64,000 nt of DNA from an uncultured Lachnospiraceae bacterium (lineage in GTDB: Bacteria > Bacillota > Clostridia > Lachnospirales > Lachnospiraceae), in NCBI GenBank assembly GCA_910578885.1, contig CAJTSH010000020.1:1-64000 (forward strand), in the 5' to 3' direction. The notes beneath the pieces are model-generated. The model made no database searches, was not told the DNA's origin, and saw only the letters and a program-made list of their open reading frames with translations. Below are positions 43,876 to 51,390 of this stretch, in pieces (the first letter of the stretch is position 1; the number at the start of each line of letters is the position of its first letter). Both the position numbers and the translations under genes were made by a program.

Positions 43876-44754
43876 CTATTTTACGAGTTCCGTAAGCCAC
43901 GGAGCCATTGGCCTTGCAACTACTCTCGCATTCAAATATGCCATCTCCAACGTCAGACAGGTATTACCCAAATAGTACCCATCCATAACCGTCAGTGTCA
44001 TGGCAAGGTCAGGTTTCTGCATATTCGTCAGATAAACTGGAAGAAGATACTGCACTCTCCCCTGATATCCCTGTGGGACTACAAGCCCCGGTTCAATTAC
44101 CGACTTCCTTCTCCCAAGTTCTACTGCTGTTTCAAACAATAGCGGCAGATTCTTCACCTTCCGAATTTTAGCCGGAATACGCTCCAGGTTCTCTTCATCT
44201 CCCAATATGTGATTTACGTTTACTCTTATAGGCCACTCTGGATTAAAGTTAATGCCACTCTGCGCCATATGATAGACGGGCTTTTGTGGTAATGGCTCGA
44301 TGTATCTTAACTTTGGAGACAGTTCATCACAAAAACCTCTAAAATACCAATCTCTTAAAGAATCCGAAAAATTGTTTCTTTCAAAATAACCATAAATCCC
44401 CTTGTACTGAGGTGTGTATAATCCAGTATGGAAGCAGACACATTCGTTTTCCAAATGAAAAATACTGTCTGCTTTTCTTGGATCACTTTCTGAATTAAAG
44501 TCAATAACCTGCTTGCGAAAAATTGTATGTATGTAACGTTCTAAAATGGGGGTGTCTGCATTCTTTGTTTCCCGGCTCGGCTTTCGGAACTTCCATGATT
44601 CCGGCAATGCCAATCTCTCCAGTTCCGCTAAATGTCCGTACCAATCCGGTACATATGCAAATTCAAATAAATCCGGTGCTATCATCTGTTTCCTCTTTTC
44701 CTGTGGTTTTCTGTACTCATATCTGTTTTCTGTCTTTGCTTCCATCTCTTTCAT
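43876..44754 (-). CDS. DUF3825-like protein of unknown function
   Basis: About 292 residues from the ATG 6 bases after AAAAGGAGG. The middle has FHTGLYTPQYKGIYGYFERN and NPEWPIRVNVNHILGDEENL, and the end LALTMTVMDGYYLGNTCLTL-like text (YLPVYLTNMQKPDLAMTLTV). This fits my memory of DUF3825 proteins; no catalytic motif is evident. It has its own leader hairpin and terminator, so it is a separately controlled passenger. Its AT-rich leader and location at the phage edge make a defence or stress role plausible but unproven. Confidence 0.6.
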   Translation of the reverse strand: MKEMEAKTENRYEYRKPQEKRKQMIAPDLFEFAYVPDWYGHLAELERLALPESWKFRKPSRETKNADTPILERYIHTIFRKQVIDFNSESDPRKADSIFHLENECVCFHTGLYTPQYKGIYGYFERNNFSDSLRDWYFRGFCDELSPKLRYIEPLPQKPVYHMAQSGINFNPEWPIRVNVNHILGDEENLERIPAKIRKVKNLPLLFETAVELGRRKSVIEPGLVVPQGYQGRVQYLLPVYLTNMQKPDLAMTLTVMDGYYLGNTCLTLEMAYLNARVVARPMAPWLTELVK

Positions 44755-44790
44755 CATGAGCCTCCTTTTTGTTTTCTCTTGAAATATAAA

Positions 44791-44837
44791 ATAGGTGTAT
44801 CGCAATTCTATCGTTCTGTGAATTGCGATACACCTAT
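44791..44837 (-). terminator. Perfect 17-bp hairpin with U-tract in the leader of the DUF3825-like gene
   Basis: ATAGGTGTATCGCAATT / AATTGCGATACACCTAT, 17 perfect pairs around a 13-nt loop, followed on the minus strand by TTTTATATTT. It lies between a 21-codon frame with good ribosome binding site and the gene, the geometry of transcription attenuation. Alternatively it is a terminator of a short transcript or a protein-binding palindrome. Confidence 0.8.
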
Positions 44838-44847
44838 CAATGCGTTT

Positions 44848-44913
44848 TTATCCATGAACAAATTTCAGTAACTTCAACAAACATCGTATTCTGTGCTGTT
44901 TCCTTGCTTCCAT
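44848..44913 (-). CDS. 21-residue basic leader peptide
   Basis: MEARKQHRIRCLLKLLKFVH plus G, starting 6 bases after AAAGGAG and ending 10 bp before the hairpin. Very basic. Support is the ribosome binding site plus its placement; no homologue known to me. Might be a regulatory leader whose translation controls the hairpin, or a small functional peptide. Confidence 0.5.
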   Translation of the reverse strand: MEARKQHRIRCLLKLLKFVHG

Positions 44914-44948
44914 GTAATTTCTCCTTTTATGGTGTAGTTTGTTTCATC

Positions 44949-44996
44949 TTACACCTGTACTCTATTGTAATTCATAATATTTACCCTGTAGTGTAA
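44949..44996 (+). promoter_or_regulatory. Promoter and operator-like repeats of the XRE gene
   Basis: -35 TTACAC (44949-44954) and -10 CATAAT (44973-44978), 18 bp apart. TTACAC and its inverse GTGTAA (44991-44996) flank the start region, suggesting autoregulation of the divergent pair. Confidence 0.5.
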
Positions 44997-45018
44997 ACTA
45001 GCACTGAGGTGAATTGTA

Positions 45019-45366
45019 ATGCATGACTATGTAAAAAATCTTGCGAAGGTAGTCCGGGCTGCCAGAGAAGAAGCCCATCTATCTCAAGCAGCATTAGCTG
45101 AACAAATAGGTTGTGATGAGCGTACAATACTAAATATTGAAAACGACCGTGGTAATCCCAAGTTCGAAGTATTGTGCCAGATCATCGCTTATTTACACAT
45201 TCCTGCAGACCGTATTTTCCACCCTGACACTGCTACGGATGGGGTGAAAAAACAAAAACTGTTATTGATGCTACAGGAATGTGATGAGCAAGAGGCAGCC
45301 GAGATTCTTCCAGCAATTGAATACCTCTTAGCACTCATACATAAAAGAGGTAATTCAAACGAGTAA
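45019..45366 (+). CDS. XRE-family helix-turn-helix regulator
   Basis: 115 residues. LAKVVRAAREEAHLSQAALA, EQIGCDERTILNIENDRGNP and FEVLCQIIAYLHIPADRIF form a five-helix XRE domain, followed by a helical tail of about 40 residues. Repressor of small size, monocistronic, ending in a terminator. Divergent from the leader peptide/DUF3825-like unit and therefore its probable regulator. Confidence 0.88.
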   Translation: MHDYVKNLAKVVRAAREEAHLSQAALAEQIGCDERTILNIENDRGNPKFEVLCQIIAYLHIPADRIFHPDTATDGVKKQKLLLMLQECDEQEAAEILPAIEYLLALIHKRGNSNE

Positions 45367-45368
45367 AG

Positions 45369-45410
45369 GAACCAGCTAATCCGTTGTGATTCTGGTTCTT
45401 TTCTTTTTGT
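45369..45410 (+). terminator. Terminator of the XRE gene
   Basis: GAACCAG / CTGGTTC stem followed by TTTTCTTTTTG, two bases after the stop codon. Confidence 0.8.
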
Positions 45411-45420
45411 TGCCATCTCC

Positions 45421-45542
45421 AAATCTTACTCTTGTAATATTTCAATTATTACACAAGTAAGATTTCAAGTCAATATGTTTTTTCTGAAATTGACAACCAC
45501 ATAAATAACGTCTATAATATATTTATTACAGCCGTAAGATTT
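45421..45542 (+). promoter_or_regulatory. Promoter and BlaI operators of the blaI-blaR1 operon
   Basis: -35 TTGACA (45490-45495) and -10 TATAAT (45513-45518) with 17 bp between, a consensus promoter. Operator copies: TATTACAGCCGTAAGATTT at 45524 (just after the -10), TATTACACAAGTAAGATTT at 45447, and an inverted copy at 45421-45439. All share TATTACAnnnGTAAGATTT with the sites before the beta-lactamase gene. The first two upstream sites form an extended palindrome around TTTCAA. Confidence 0.88.
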
Positions 45543-45557
45543 AAGGAGGGATTTGAA

Positions 45558-45944
45558 ATGAGCGATTTACCACAGATTTCTGAAGCTGAATTTGAAGTTA
45601 TGAAAATCGTATGGAAACATGCGCCGATCAGTACCAATGAAATAACAGATAAATTATTACAGACCACAAGCTGGAGTCCTAAGACGATACAGACTTTAAT
45701 CAAACGTCTCGTAACAAAAGGCGTTCTGACTTATGAAAAACAGAGCCGAGTGTTTGTTTATACCCCAGTCGTGAAAGAAAGCGAATACATCGGCCAGGAA
45801 AGCAACTCTTTTCTGGAACGATACTATGACGGGGATATCACTGCCATGCTGTCTGCCTATATAGAAAATGACAGACTGTCTGAAACAGAAATAGACACCC
45901 TACGTTCCCTTCTTTCCAAGAGGTCAAAAAAAGGAGGAAATTAA
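45558..45944 (+). CDS. blaI: BlaI-family repressor of the beta-lactamase regulon
   Basis: 128 residues. SDLPQISEAEFEVMKIVWKH, then the winged helix TTSWSPKTIQTLIKRLVTKG and the dimerisation tail with SFLERYYDGDITAMLSAYIE. It is encoded 1 bp upstream of blaR1. Known family members are cleaved or released after BlaR1 senses a beta-lactam. Operators match at its own promoter and at the beta-lactamase promoter, indicating a single regulon. Confidence 0.92.
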   Translation: MSDLPQISEAEFEVMKIVWKHAPISTNEITDKLLQTTSWSPKTIQTLIKRLVTKGVLTYEKQSRVFVYTPVVKESEYIGQESNSFLERYYDGDITAMLSAYIENDRLSETEIDTLRSLLSKRSKKGGN

Positions 45945-45945
45945 C

Positions 45946-47748
45946 GTGGCTAATTTTATGATACGCTTTTTAATATGCAATGTATTTATCAGCGGTATCA
46001 TCGGAATTCTTTTGATAGCCAAGCGGATATTCAAAAACAACCTGTCCAGCCGGATGCAGTATAATCTGTGGTTCCTGCTTCTTGGGTTGCTGGCAGTTCC
46101 CTTTATACCGTTCCGTCCCATCGGATTTCCACAAATCTTCTCGTGGCTTGGTAGCTTAAGAAGCTCTCCTGCTTCTGGTACCTCAACCGCTATGGGAGAA
46201 GCTGTGGGAATTCATCCGACCGGAAATACAGACTGGATGAATGATTTCGCACTTTCTGTAAATAGCGAGACACCATCCATTGCCGGATACATATTATTGG
46301 GGATATGGATTGTAGGCATTTTTGCAATGATTATATTAGTAATCAAATCCTCACTCCGCCTACGCAATTTGGAGAAATCTGCACTTCCCCTTCAGAACCC
46401 GGAAGTACGCAGACTATATTATCGATGTTTGGAGGAAATGGGAATTCACAGAAATATCCCTATCTACAGTACTGCATTTTTGAAATCTCCGATTATTGTG
46501 GGACTTTTGAAACCGTGTATTTATCTGCCGATTCATCTGATTTCTGATTACAACGAATCCGATATGCGGTATATGCTGTTGCACGAACTGCAGCACTATA
46601 AGCACAAAGATGCTATTGCCAGTTATCTGATGAACCTTACCGGAGTAATATATTGGTTCAATCCTCTTGTCTGGTACGCACTGAAAGAAATGCGTAATGA
46701 CAGAGAGGTTGCCTGTGACACTTCCGTTTTGAAAATGCTTGAAGAGGATGCTTACGAAGGTTATGGCAATACATTGATTAACTTTGCAGAGAAGGTTTCA
46801 CTTACTCCTTTTCCGTTTGCTGCCGGCCTTGGTGGAAACATGGAGCAGATGAAACGGAGAATTATCAACATTGCCTCTTATGAAAAGCCGACATTTATAA
46901 AAAGAGTAAAGGGCGTTTGCTCCTATTTTCTGATCGCCTGCCTTTTGTTAACATTTATGCCCATGCTTTCTGTCAATGCTGCAATAGAAATAGAAAACAC
47001 CTATCAAATAAATAAAAACGACAGCAATATTTCTTATATTGATTTATCATCATATTTTAACGATTATCAAGGTTGTTTTGTCCTGTTTGATGCAACTACC
47101 GACAGTTGGCAAATTTATAACAAAGTAATGGCACAAAAACGAATTTCACCGGATTCGACATATAAAATATACAGTGCCCTGTTAGGTTTGGAAAACAGAT
47201 ATATAACTTCGGCTTCAAGCGAAATGACATGGAATGGGCAAGAATACCCTATTGCAGAGTGGAATGCCAATCAAAACCTTACTACAGCATTTCAAAACTC
47301 TGTCAATTGGTACTTTCAATCATTAGACCAAGTTGCCGGATTAAAAACTTTAGAAGACTTCTATACATATATTAATTATGGCAATCATGACCTGTCAGGT
47401 GGTGTTTCTTCCTTTTGGGCAGAATCTTCCCTCAAAATTTCTCCTATTGAGCAGGTCGAAATGCTCCAACGACTGTACATCAATGACTTTAATTTTGATG
47501 CAGATAATATTCAGACTGTAAAGAATGCCTTATTACTTTCTTCCACTGCTGACGGTAACCTATACGGCAAAACCGGAACAGGAAATATTAATGGAGAGAA
47601 CATAAGCGGATGGTTCATTGGCTATGTCGAAACTTCAGATAATACATATTTCTTTGCCTTAAATATCGGAGCCACTGAAAATGCTACCGGAAGCAAAGCA
47701 TCTGATATTGCTCTATCTATATTATCAGACATGAATATCTGGTATTGA
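45946..47748 (+). CDS. blaR1: BlaR1-type beta-lactam sensor/transducer with class D-like sensor domain
   Basis: 600 residues, GTG start after GGAGGAAATTAAC. Membrane helices frame an M56 zinc protease domain with HELQH (213-217) and NDREVACD. After a last membrane segment near 335, the outside domain has all penicillin-recognition boxes: S404-T-Y-K407, S452-V-N454, YGN 478-480, FWAESSLKISPIEQ and KTG 542-544. It should be acylated by beta-lactams and activate the protease inside the cell. The sensor domain is close in sequence to the beta-lactamase encoded next to it. Confidence 0.93.
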   Translation: MANFMIRFLICNVFISGIIGILLIAKRIFKNNLSSRMQYNLWFLLLGLLAVPFIPFRPIGFPQIFSWLGSLRSSPASGTSTAMGEAVGIHPTGNTDWMNDFALSVNSETPSIAGYILLGIWIVGIFAMIILVIKSSLRLRNLEKSALPLQNPEVRRLYYRCLEEMGIHRNIPIYSTAFLKSPIIVGLLKPCIYLPIHLISDYNESDMRYMLLHELQHYKHKDAIASYLMNLTGVIYWFNPLVWYALKEMRNDREVACDTSVLKMLEEDAYEGYGNTLINFAEKVSLTPFPFAAGLGGNMEQMKRRIINIASYEKPTFIKRVKGVCSYFLIACLLLTFMPMLSVNAAIEIENTYQINKNDSNISYIDLSSYFNDYQGCFVLFDATTDSWQIYNKVMAQKRISPDSTYKIYSALLGLENRYITSASSEMTWNGQEYPIAEWNANQNLTTAFQNSVNWYFQSLDQVAGLKTLEDFYTYINYGNHDLSGGVSSFWAESSLKISPIEQVEMLQRLYINDFNFDADNIQTVKNALLLSSTADGNLYGKTGTGNINGENISGWFIGYVETSDNTYFFALNIGATENATGSKASDIALSILSDMNIWY

Positions 47749-47751
47749 AAA

Positions 47752-47799
47752 AAGGTAAAGGGTCAAATGAAACACTTTGACCCTTTACCTTCTGTCTTT
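47752..47799 (+). terminator. Terminator of the blaI-blaR1 operon
   Basis: GGTAAAGGGTCAAA / TTTGACCCTTTACC, 14-bp perfect stem with an 8-nt loop, followed by TTCTGTCTTTTT. It lies between the convergent blaR1 and beta-lactamase genes and could serve both. Confidence 0.9.
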
Positions 47800-47894
47800 T
47801 TATAATCCGTCTCATAAACGAAGCAAAGCCAATGTGCAGCTATCATTGCAATAAGTATACCAGCAACACATAGTAAAATCTTAACTTCTCTTGA
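47763..47894 (-). other. Open in-frame extension behind the beta-lactamase stop codon, encoding a membrane helix
   Basis: After the TAA stop of the beta-lactamase the same frame remains open for 43 codons: SREVKILLCVAGILIAMIAA, then HWLCFVYETDYKKTEGKG and a stop. It looks like a small one-helix membrane protein whose start codon has been lost, or an extension reachable only by stop-codon read-through. It has no ATG at its beginning. Confidence 0.35.
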
Positions 47895-48818
47895 TTACTC
47901 CTCTAGGATATTAAATGCTATTTCCTGTGCTTTTATCCCACTAATTTCATTCGAAGAATCATCATCTAAATATATAGCAAAATATATATTAGTATTTTCT
48001 TTTTCGACAAAACCGATGAACCATGCTGTACCGTCTGTTCCCGTTCCTGTTTTTCCATATATTTTTTTTGAATCACTAGCCTCAAGTAACATAATGCTTT
48101 TTAGAATTTCTATCTCTGATTTTGTATATATAGTTTCCCCTTCCATAATCTTATGCAAAACTTCCACCTGCTCTATTGGAGAAATCATCAAAGATGATTC
48201 AATCCAAAAACCATTAAGTTCTGGGAAAGAGTTCACACCACTTCCACTCCATTCAGATATGTCACAATTTCCATAATCCAATTTGTTTAATTCCTCTTGA
48301 ATTGTTTCTTGTCCCACCTCATCTATTACTTTTCTAAAGTACCAAATGCAAGAACTTCGAAATGCATCCTCCAGTCTTAAATCGGCATTCCATGCATCAA
48401 CTGGGTAATTCATTCCATCATACTCCATTTTACTATCCTCTGACGTTATCACTTGATTATGAATTCCTATTAAGGCTGAGATTACTTTGAACGAAGAATT
48501 AGGAGATACCCTCGTTCTGCATTTGTCTTCATTATAAAAAGTATATGTATTATTTTCTGAATTCAAAATAACTGCACACCCTTGGATTGATTGAAACGCT
48601 TCCGCATAATCTACAGTGACTGTTGTCGGCTGCAGTTCCTCTTCATTCTTCACATCCTCGTTTTCACTTATTTCTTCTTCGGTTTGATTAGTCTGTATTG
48701 TCTGTTCCTTTTGATTTGATTGGCTGTTTCCATTCTCTTTTGAACTGCATCCTGACATACTTCCTATAATCAAGCAAGCAGTTATACCCATTATCATACA
48801 TCGTTTTAGTTTCATCAC
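47895..48818 (-). CDS. Class D beta-lactamase (lipoprotein)
   Basis: 307 residues. An N-terminal lipoprotein signal with lipobox (MSGC, C24) and a polar linker (25-65) are followed by the class D domain: S108-S-F-K111 (nucleophile and carbamylated lysine), S156-C-I158, YGN 182-184, FWIESSLMISPIEQ and KTG 256-258. It hydrolyses beta-lactams at the outer face of the membrane. Substrate range cannot be read from sequence. Convergent with blaR1 and driven by an operator-controlled promoter of its own, the arrangement of chromosomal class D enzymes in other clostridia. Confidence 0.9.
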   Translation of the reverse strand: MMKLKRCMIMGITACLIIGSMSGCSSKENGNSQSNQKEQTIQTNQTEEEISENEDVKNEEELQPTTVTVDYAEAFQSIQGCAVILNSENNTYTFYNEDKCRTRVSPNSSFKVISALIGIHNQVITSEDSKMEYDGMNYPVDAWNADLRLEDAFRSSCIWYFRKVIDEVGQETIQEELNKLDYGNCDISEWSGSGVNSFPELNGFWIESSLMISPIEQVEVLHKIMEGETIYTKSEIEILKSIMLLEASDSKKIYGKTGTGTDGTAWFIGFVEKENTNIYFAIYLDDDSSNEISGIKAQEIAFNILEE

Positions 48819-48922
48819 AAAATCTTCCTTTCTTCTGTAACTTCTTTTAACTTTTACTTCCTAATCCACGAACAATTTTTACATCAACATTCTAAATACA
48901 ACCATCTTCTCAACCCTCCTTT

Positions 48923-49016
48923 TATTACATGTGTAAGATTTCAATGTAAAAAAATTTTCCTTTTGAGCGGCTGTTACATCCATGCAAATATTACATCAGT
49001 AAGATTTAGAAGTCAA
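48923..49016 (-). promoter_or_regulatory. Promoter and BlaI operators of the beta-lactamase gene
   Basis: Minus-strand -35 TTGACT (49011-49016) and -10 TAATAT (48988-48993), 17 bp apart. Operators TATTACATCAGTAAGATTT (48989) between the boxes and TATTACATGTGTAAGATTT (48923) downstream of the -10. The remaining bases up to the rlmD stop, about 190 bp, show no gene or clear element. Confidence 0.88.
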
Positions 49017-49208
49017 GTTATCTTTATATAAAAAGGCTTCTGCCGGAGGGTATCATACATTTTCGCAAAAGTAATACCTTTTAGCAAAGGCCTATTATTC
49101 AGCAGAGTCTCAAAACACCCCTCTGCTACGATATTCAAATGATTCATTCATAAGGCTACAAAACACACATCCATTTTTGCTCCTTAATATCCCACAAACC
49201 GCAGAAAA

Positions 49209-50693
49209 TCAAGGTTTCCTTGAAAGCAGACAGACGGTTTCAATATTCGCCGTCCCAGGAAACATATCCACACAACACACTCTCTCCACCCGATACCCTC
49301 TTTCCTGAAATACCTCCAAATCCCTTGCCAGGCTAGTCGGTTTACAGGAAACATAAACCATCCGCTCTACGCCATACTGAATAATCCTCCCTAACGCCTT
49401 CGGATGAATACCGTCTCTCGGCGGATCTAACACGATAAAATCCGGCTTCTCCTCAATCGTATCCAACACCTTCAACACATCCCCTGCAATAAACTCGCAA
49501 TTTCCAAGTCCATTCAACTTCGCATTCTCTTTTGCCGCCTCTACCGCTTCTTCCACGATTTCCACGCCTACGACCTTTTTTGCTACGGGTGAAAGCATCT
49601 GCGCAATTGTACCTGTTCCACTGTAAAGGTCAAAGACAATGCTTCCCTGCTCCTTATTTTCCGGTTTCACCAATGCATCTCCGATATAATCTCTAACCGT
49701 CTGATACAGCACTTCAGCGCCGAGGGAATTCGTCTGGAAAAATGAAAATGGTGAAATACGGAATTTCAATCCGAGCAGTTCCTCATAGAAATAATCCCTG
49801 CCGTATAAAATATCCGTACCTTCATTTTTAACTGCATCCGCCACACTATCATTCCTTGTATGAAGAATTCCTGCAAGCTCTCCTTCGAGCGCAAGCTTCT
49901 GCAAATCCTCTGTCATGCCGAGCAACAGCCCCTTTTCCAACTCTTCTACCGGCATCTGCGGCTCTGCTGTTATTTGTATATCTGCCTTGTCACTTTCTGC
50001 ATCCCATAAATCTGAGCGCAAAGCATTCGCTGACGCAGTTACCAAATCAATCAAAATCTCCCCTGTCTTTACAGCCTTTCTCACCAGCAAATGACGCAAA
50101 TATCCGGTATGTCTCAGCCTATGGTAAAATGGTATATTCCTTTCCTGAAAATACTGCTGCACACAATGTAAAATTTTCCGATAATCTTCATCCACAATCT
50201 GACAGTCCACCACTGATACAATATCATAAAAGCTTCCTCTCTTATGCATTCCTAATGCCAGAGGTCCGTCCTTGTATTCATCACCAAAAGTAAATTCCAT
50301 CTTATTCCGGTATGCAAACTGTCTGGGGCTTGGCTTGATTTCCTCAAATGTATAAGGAGCCGTATCTGGAATGACTGCGTCCAAAAGTCTTTTTACCTGC
50401 CCGGATTTAAGCTTCAATTGTTCCTCATAAGGCAGGCTCTGATAAGTGCAGCCTCCACACATTTCAAAGTAAGGGCAAGGAAACTTGTCCAGCTCAAGCG
50501 ATGACCGTTCCAATACCTCTAGCAGCCGCCCCTCACACCTACCTTTGCGAATCTTATTGATGGAAAATCGAACCTTCTGACCCGGTATACCATTTTTTAC
50601 CGTCGCCTGTCTTCCCTCTTCTGTCATTACAATTCCCTTATTTGGGAAATCCACGCGTTCAATGATTCCTTCCAAAACTTGTCCTTTTTTCAT
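49209..50693 (-). CDS. rlmD: 23S rRNA (uracil-5-)-methyltransferase, RlmD/RlmCD type
   Basis: 494 residues. An N-terminal TRAM barrel (about 1-60), an iron-sulfur cluster region CPYFEMCGGCTYQSL plus a later cysteine, and the methyltransferase domain FDLYSGTGTIAQML, DPPRDGIHPKAL with catalytic cysteine in YVSCKPTSLARDL. It makes m5U in 23S rRNA. In Gram-positives one enzyme often modifies two positions. Ordinary chromosomal gene, first beyond the accessory segment. Confidence 0.92.
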   Translation of the reverse strand: MKKGQVLEGIIERVDFPNKGIVMTEEGRQATVKNGIPGQKVRFSINKIRKGRCEGRLLEVLERSSLELDKFPCPYFEMCGGCTYQSLPYEEQLKLKSGQVKRLLDAVIPDTAPYTFEEIKPSPRQFAYRNKMEFTFGDEYKDGPLALGMHKRGSFYDIVSVVDCQIVDEDYRKILHCVQQYFQERNIPFYHRLRHTGYLRHLLVRKAVKTGEILIDLVTASANALRSDLWDAESDKADIQITAEPQMPVEELEKGLLLGMTEDLQKLALEGELAGILHTRNDSVADAVKNEGTDILYGRDYFYEELLGLKFRISPFSFFQTNSLGAEVLYQTVRDYIGDALVKPENKEQGSIVFDLYSGTGTIAQMLSPVAKKVVGVEIVEEAVEAAKENAKLNGLGNCEFIAGDVLKVLDTIEEKPDFIVLDPPRDGIHPKALGRIIQYGVERMVYVSCKPTSLARDLEVFQERGYRVERVCCVDMFPGTANIETVCLLSRKP

Positions 50694-50770
50694 ATCGTAT
50701 CATCCTGTCCCTTTTCAATTTCTATGTGATTCACTGATTTCCTACATCTTCCACCTTACCACTATAATAG

Positions 50771-50802
50771 AAAAGGACATTCCCGTCAATTGGGAATGCC
50801 CT
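50771..50802 (-). terminator. Terminator of the acidic membrane protein gene
   Basis: GGCATTCCC / GGGAATGTCC stem with a 7-nt loop followed by TTTTC on the minus strand. Confidence 0.75.
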
Positions 50803-50819
50803 GACTGATGCGCTGATAA

Positions 50820-51098
50820 CTAATTCTCTTCCTCGTCTTCATCATCGTCTTCATCGAAGAAATCATCCTCGAAATCATCATCAAAATCGTCCTCAAAGTC
50901 TTCCAGATAATCCGGTGCAAAGAAACGGTACAAACCGTAAGCTGCTGCTGCAACTACCGCAACAATACCGATAATTGCAAAAATCAGTCCTACCGGACAT
51001 TTCTTTTTCTCTTCGTCTTTTTCCTTCTTGTTGAGCAACTCTGTTACCTTTGATACATTTGCGGATAATAAATCGCGTAATTCGTCTACCTTATTCAT
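50820..51098 (-). CDS. Single-pass membrane protein with a highly acidic C-terminal tail
   Basis: 92 residues from the ATG 8 bases after AAAGGAG. NKVDELRDLLSANVSKVTEL forms a coiled coil, followed by a KEKDEEKKKC stretch, one membrane helix (GLIFAIIGIVAVVAAAAYGL) and a tail made almost only of D, E and F. No known domain. Conserved-looking in this family of bacteria. The upstream element is a dispersed promoter/leader repeat. Confidence 0.8.
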   Translation of the reverse strand: MNKVDELRDLLSANVSKVTELLNKKEKDEEKKKCPVGLIFAIIGIVAVVAAAAYGLYRFFAPDYLEDFEDDFDDDFEDDFFDEDDDEDEEEN

Positions 51099-51231
51099 GT
51101 TATCCCACTCCTTTTTATATTTGCAACACATTTTCTTCATGTCTGCTATACCTTCCTGATTCAATACTCGCCCTTGGCAGCCGATGCCCTGCAGTGCTCC
51201 GCTCAATTCCGCAAAGCTCCATCTCGCTCAT

Positions 51232-51340
51232 GGGCGTTCGCCCTATCAAAACAACCAGAAACAACTCCGCCTGTAAACAGTCGGTTTGGCTCTGACTGTT
51301 TTGGCACTGCTCATTGCTTTCTCAGACATTATACCATATC
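51232..51340 (-). repeat. Dispersed promoter-leader element, copy 1
   Basis: About 109 bp, 96 of which match copy 2 at 59.3 kb. On the minus strand it starts with an extended -10 (TGGTATAAT) and continues as a leader with a hairpin (ACAACCAGA region against TCTGACTGT, kept by G-U pairs on the transcript) and GGGCGAACGCCC near its end. It lies in front of the acidic membrane protein gene. Confidence 0.75.
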
Positions 51341-51390
51341 TTTCCCATAACTACCATAAAAAATTACGAATTCATAAAAATTTTATTTAC

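Larger units (their letters stand above)
3054..44760 (-). mobile_element. Prophage, HK97-headed siphophage type, with a serine recombinase cluster (limits approximate)
   Basis: The segment contains a full set of replication, packaging, head, tail and lysis genes in canonical order and in one direction, ending with recombinases. The left limit is taken at the point where the third recombinase is cut off. The right limit is uncertain: phage-type genes clearly end at the HTH gene at 43.66 kb, while the DUF3825-like gene up to 44.75 kb may be a passenger or a separate acquisition. Serine recombinase attachment cores are only a few bases long, and I could not identify attL/attR. No tRNA gene is at either end. 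All structural genes look intact. Confidence 0.85.

Noticed and set aside
44791..44837. Palindrome as phage attachment site
   Set aside because: No matching copy was found at the left end near 3,050; the U-tract and position favour a terminator/attenuator.
45946..47748. BlaR1 homologue as a fused beta-lactamase
   Set aside because: Membrane zinc protease domain and the neighbouring blaI identify it as a sensor; hydrolysis by the sensor domain is not expected although it cannot be excluded.
51099..51206. N-terminal extension of the acidic membrane protein
   Set aside because: The extension starts with TTG without ribosome binding site, whereas the internal ATG follows AAAGGAG.
51115..51231. 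A 38-codon frame (MSEMELCG...) inside the leader of the acidic membrane protein
   Set aside because: No ribosome binding site; it is part of a transcribed repeated leader and probably not a protein.
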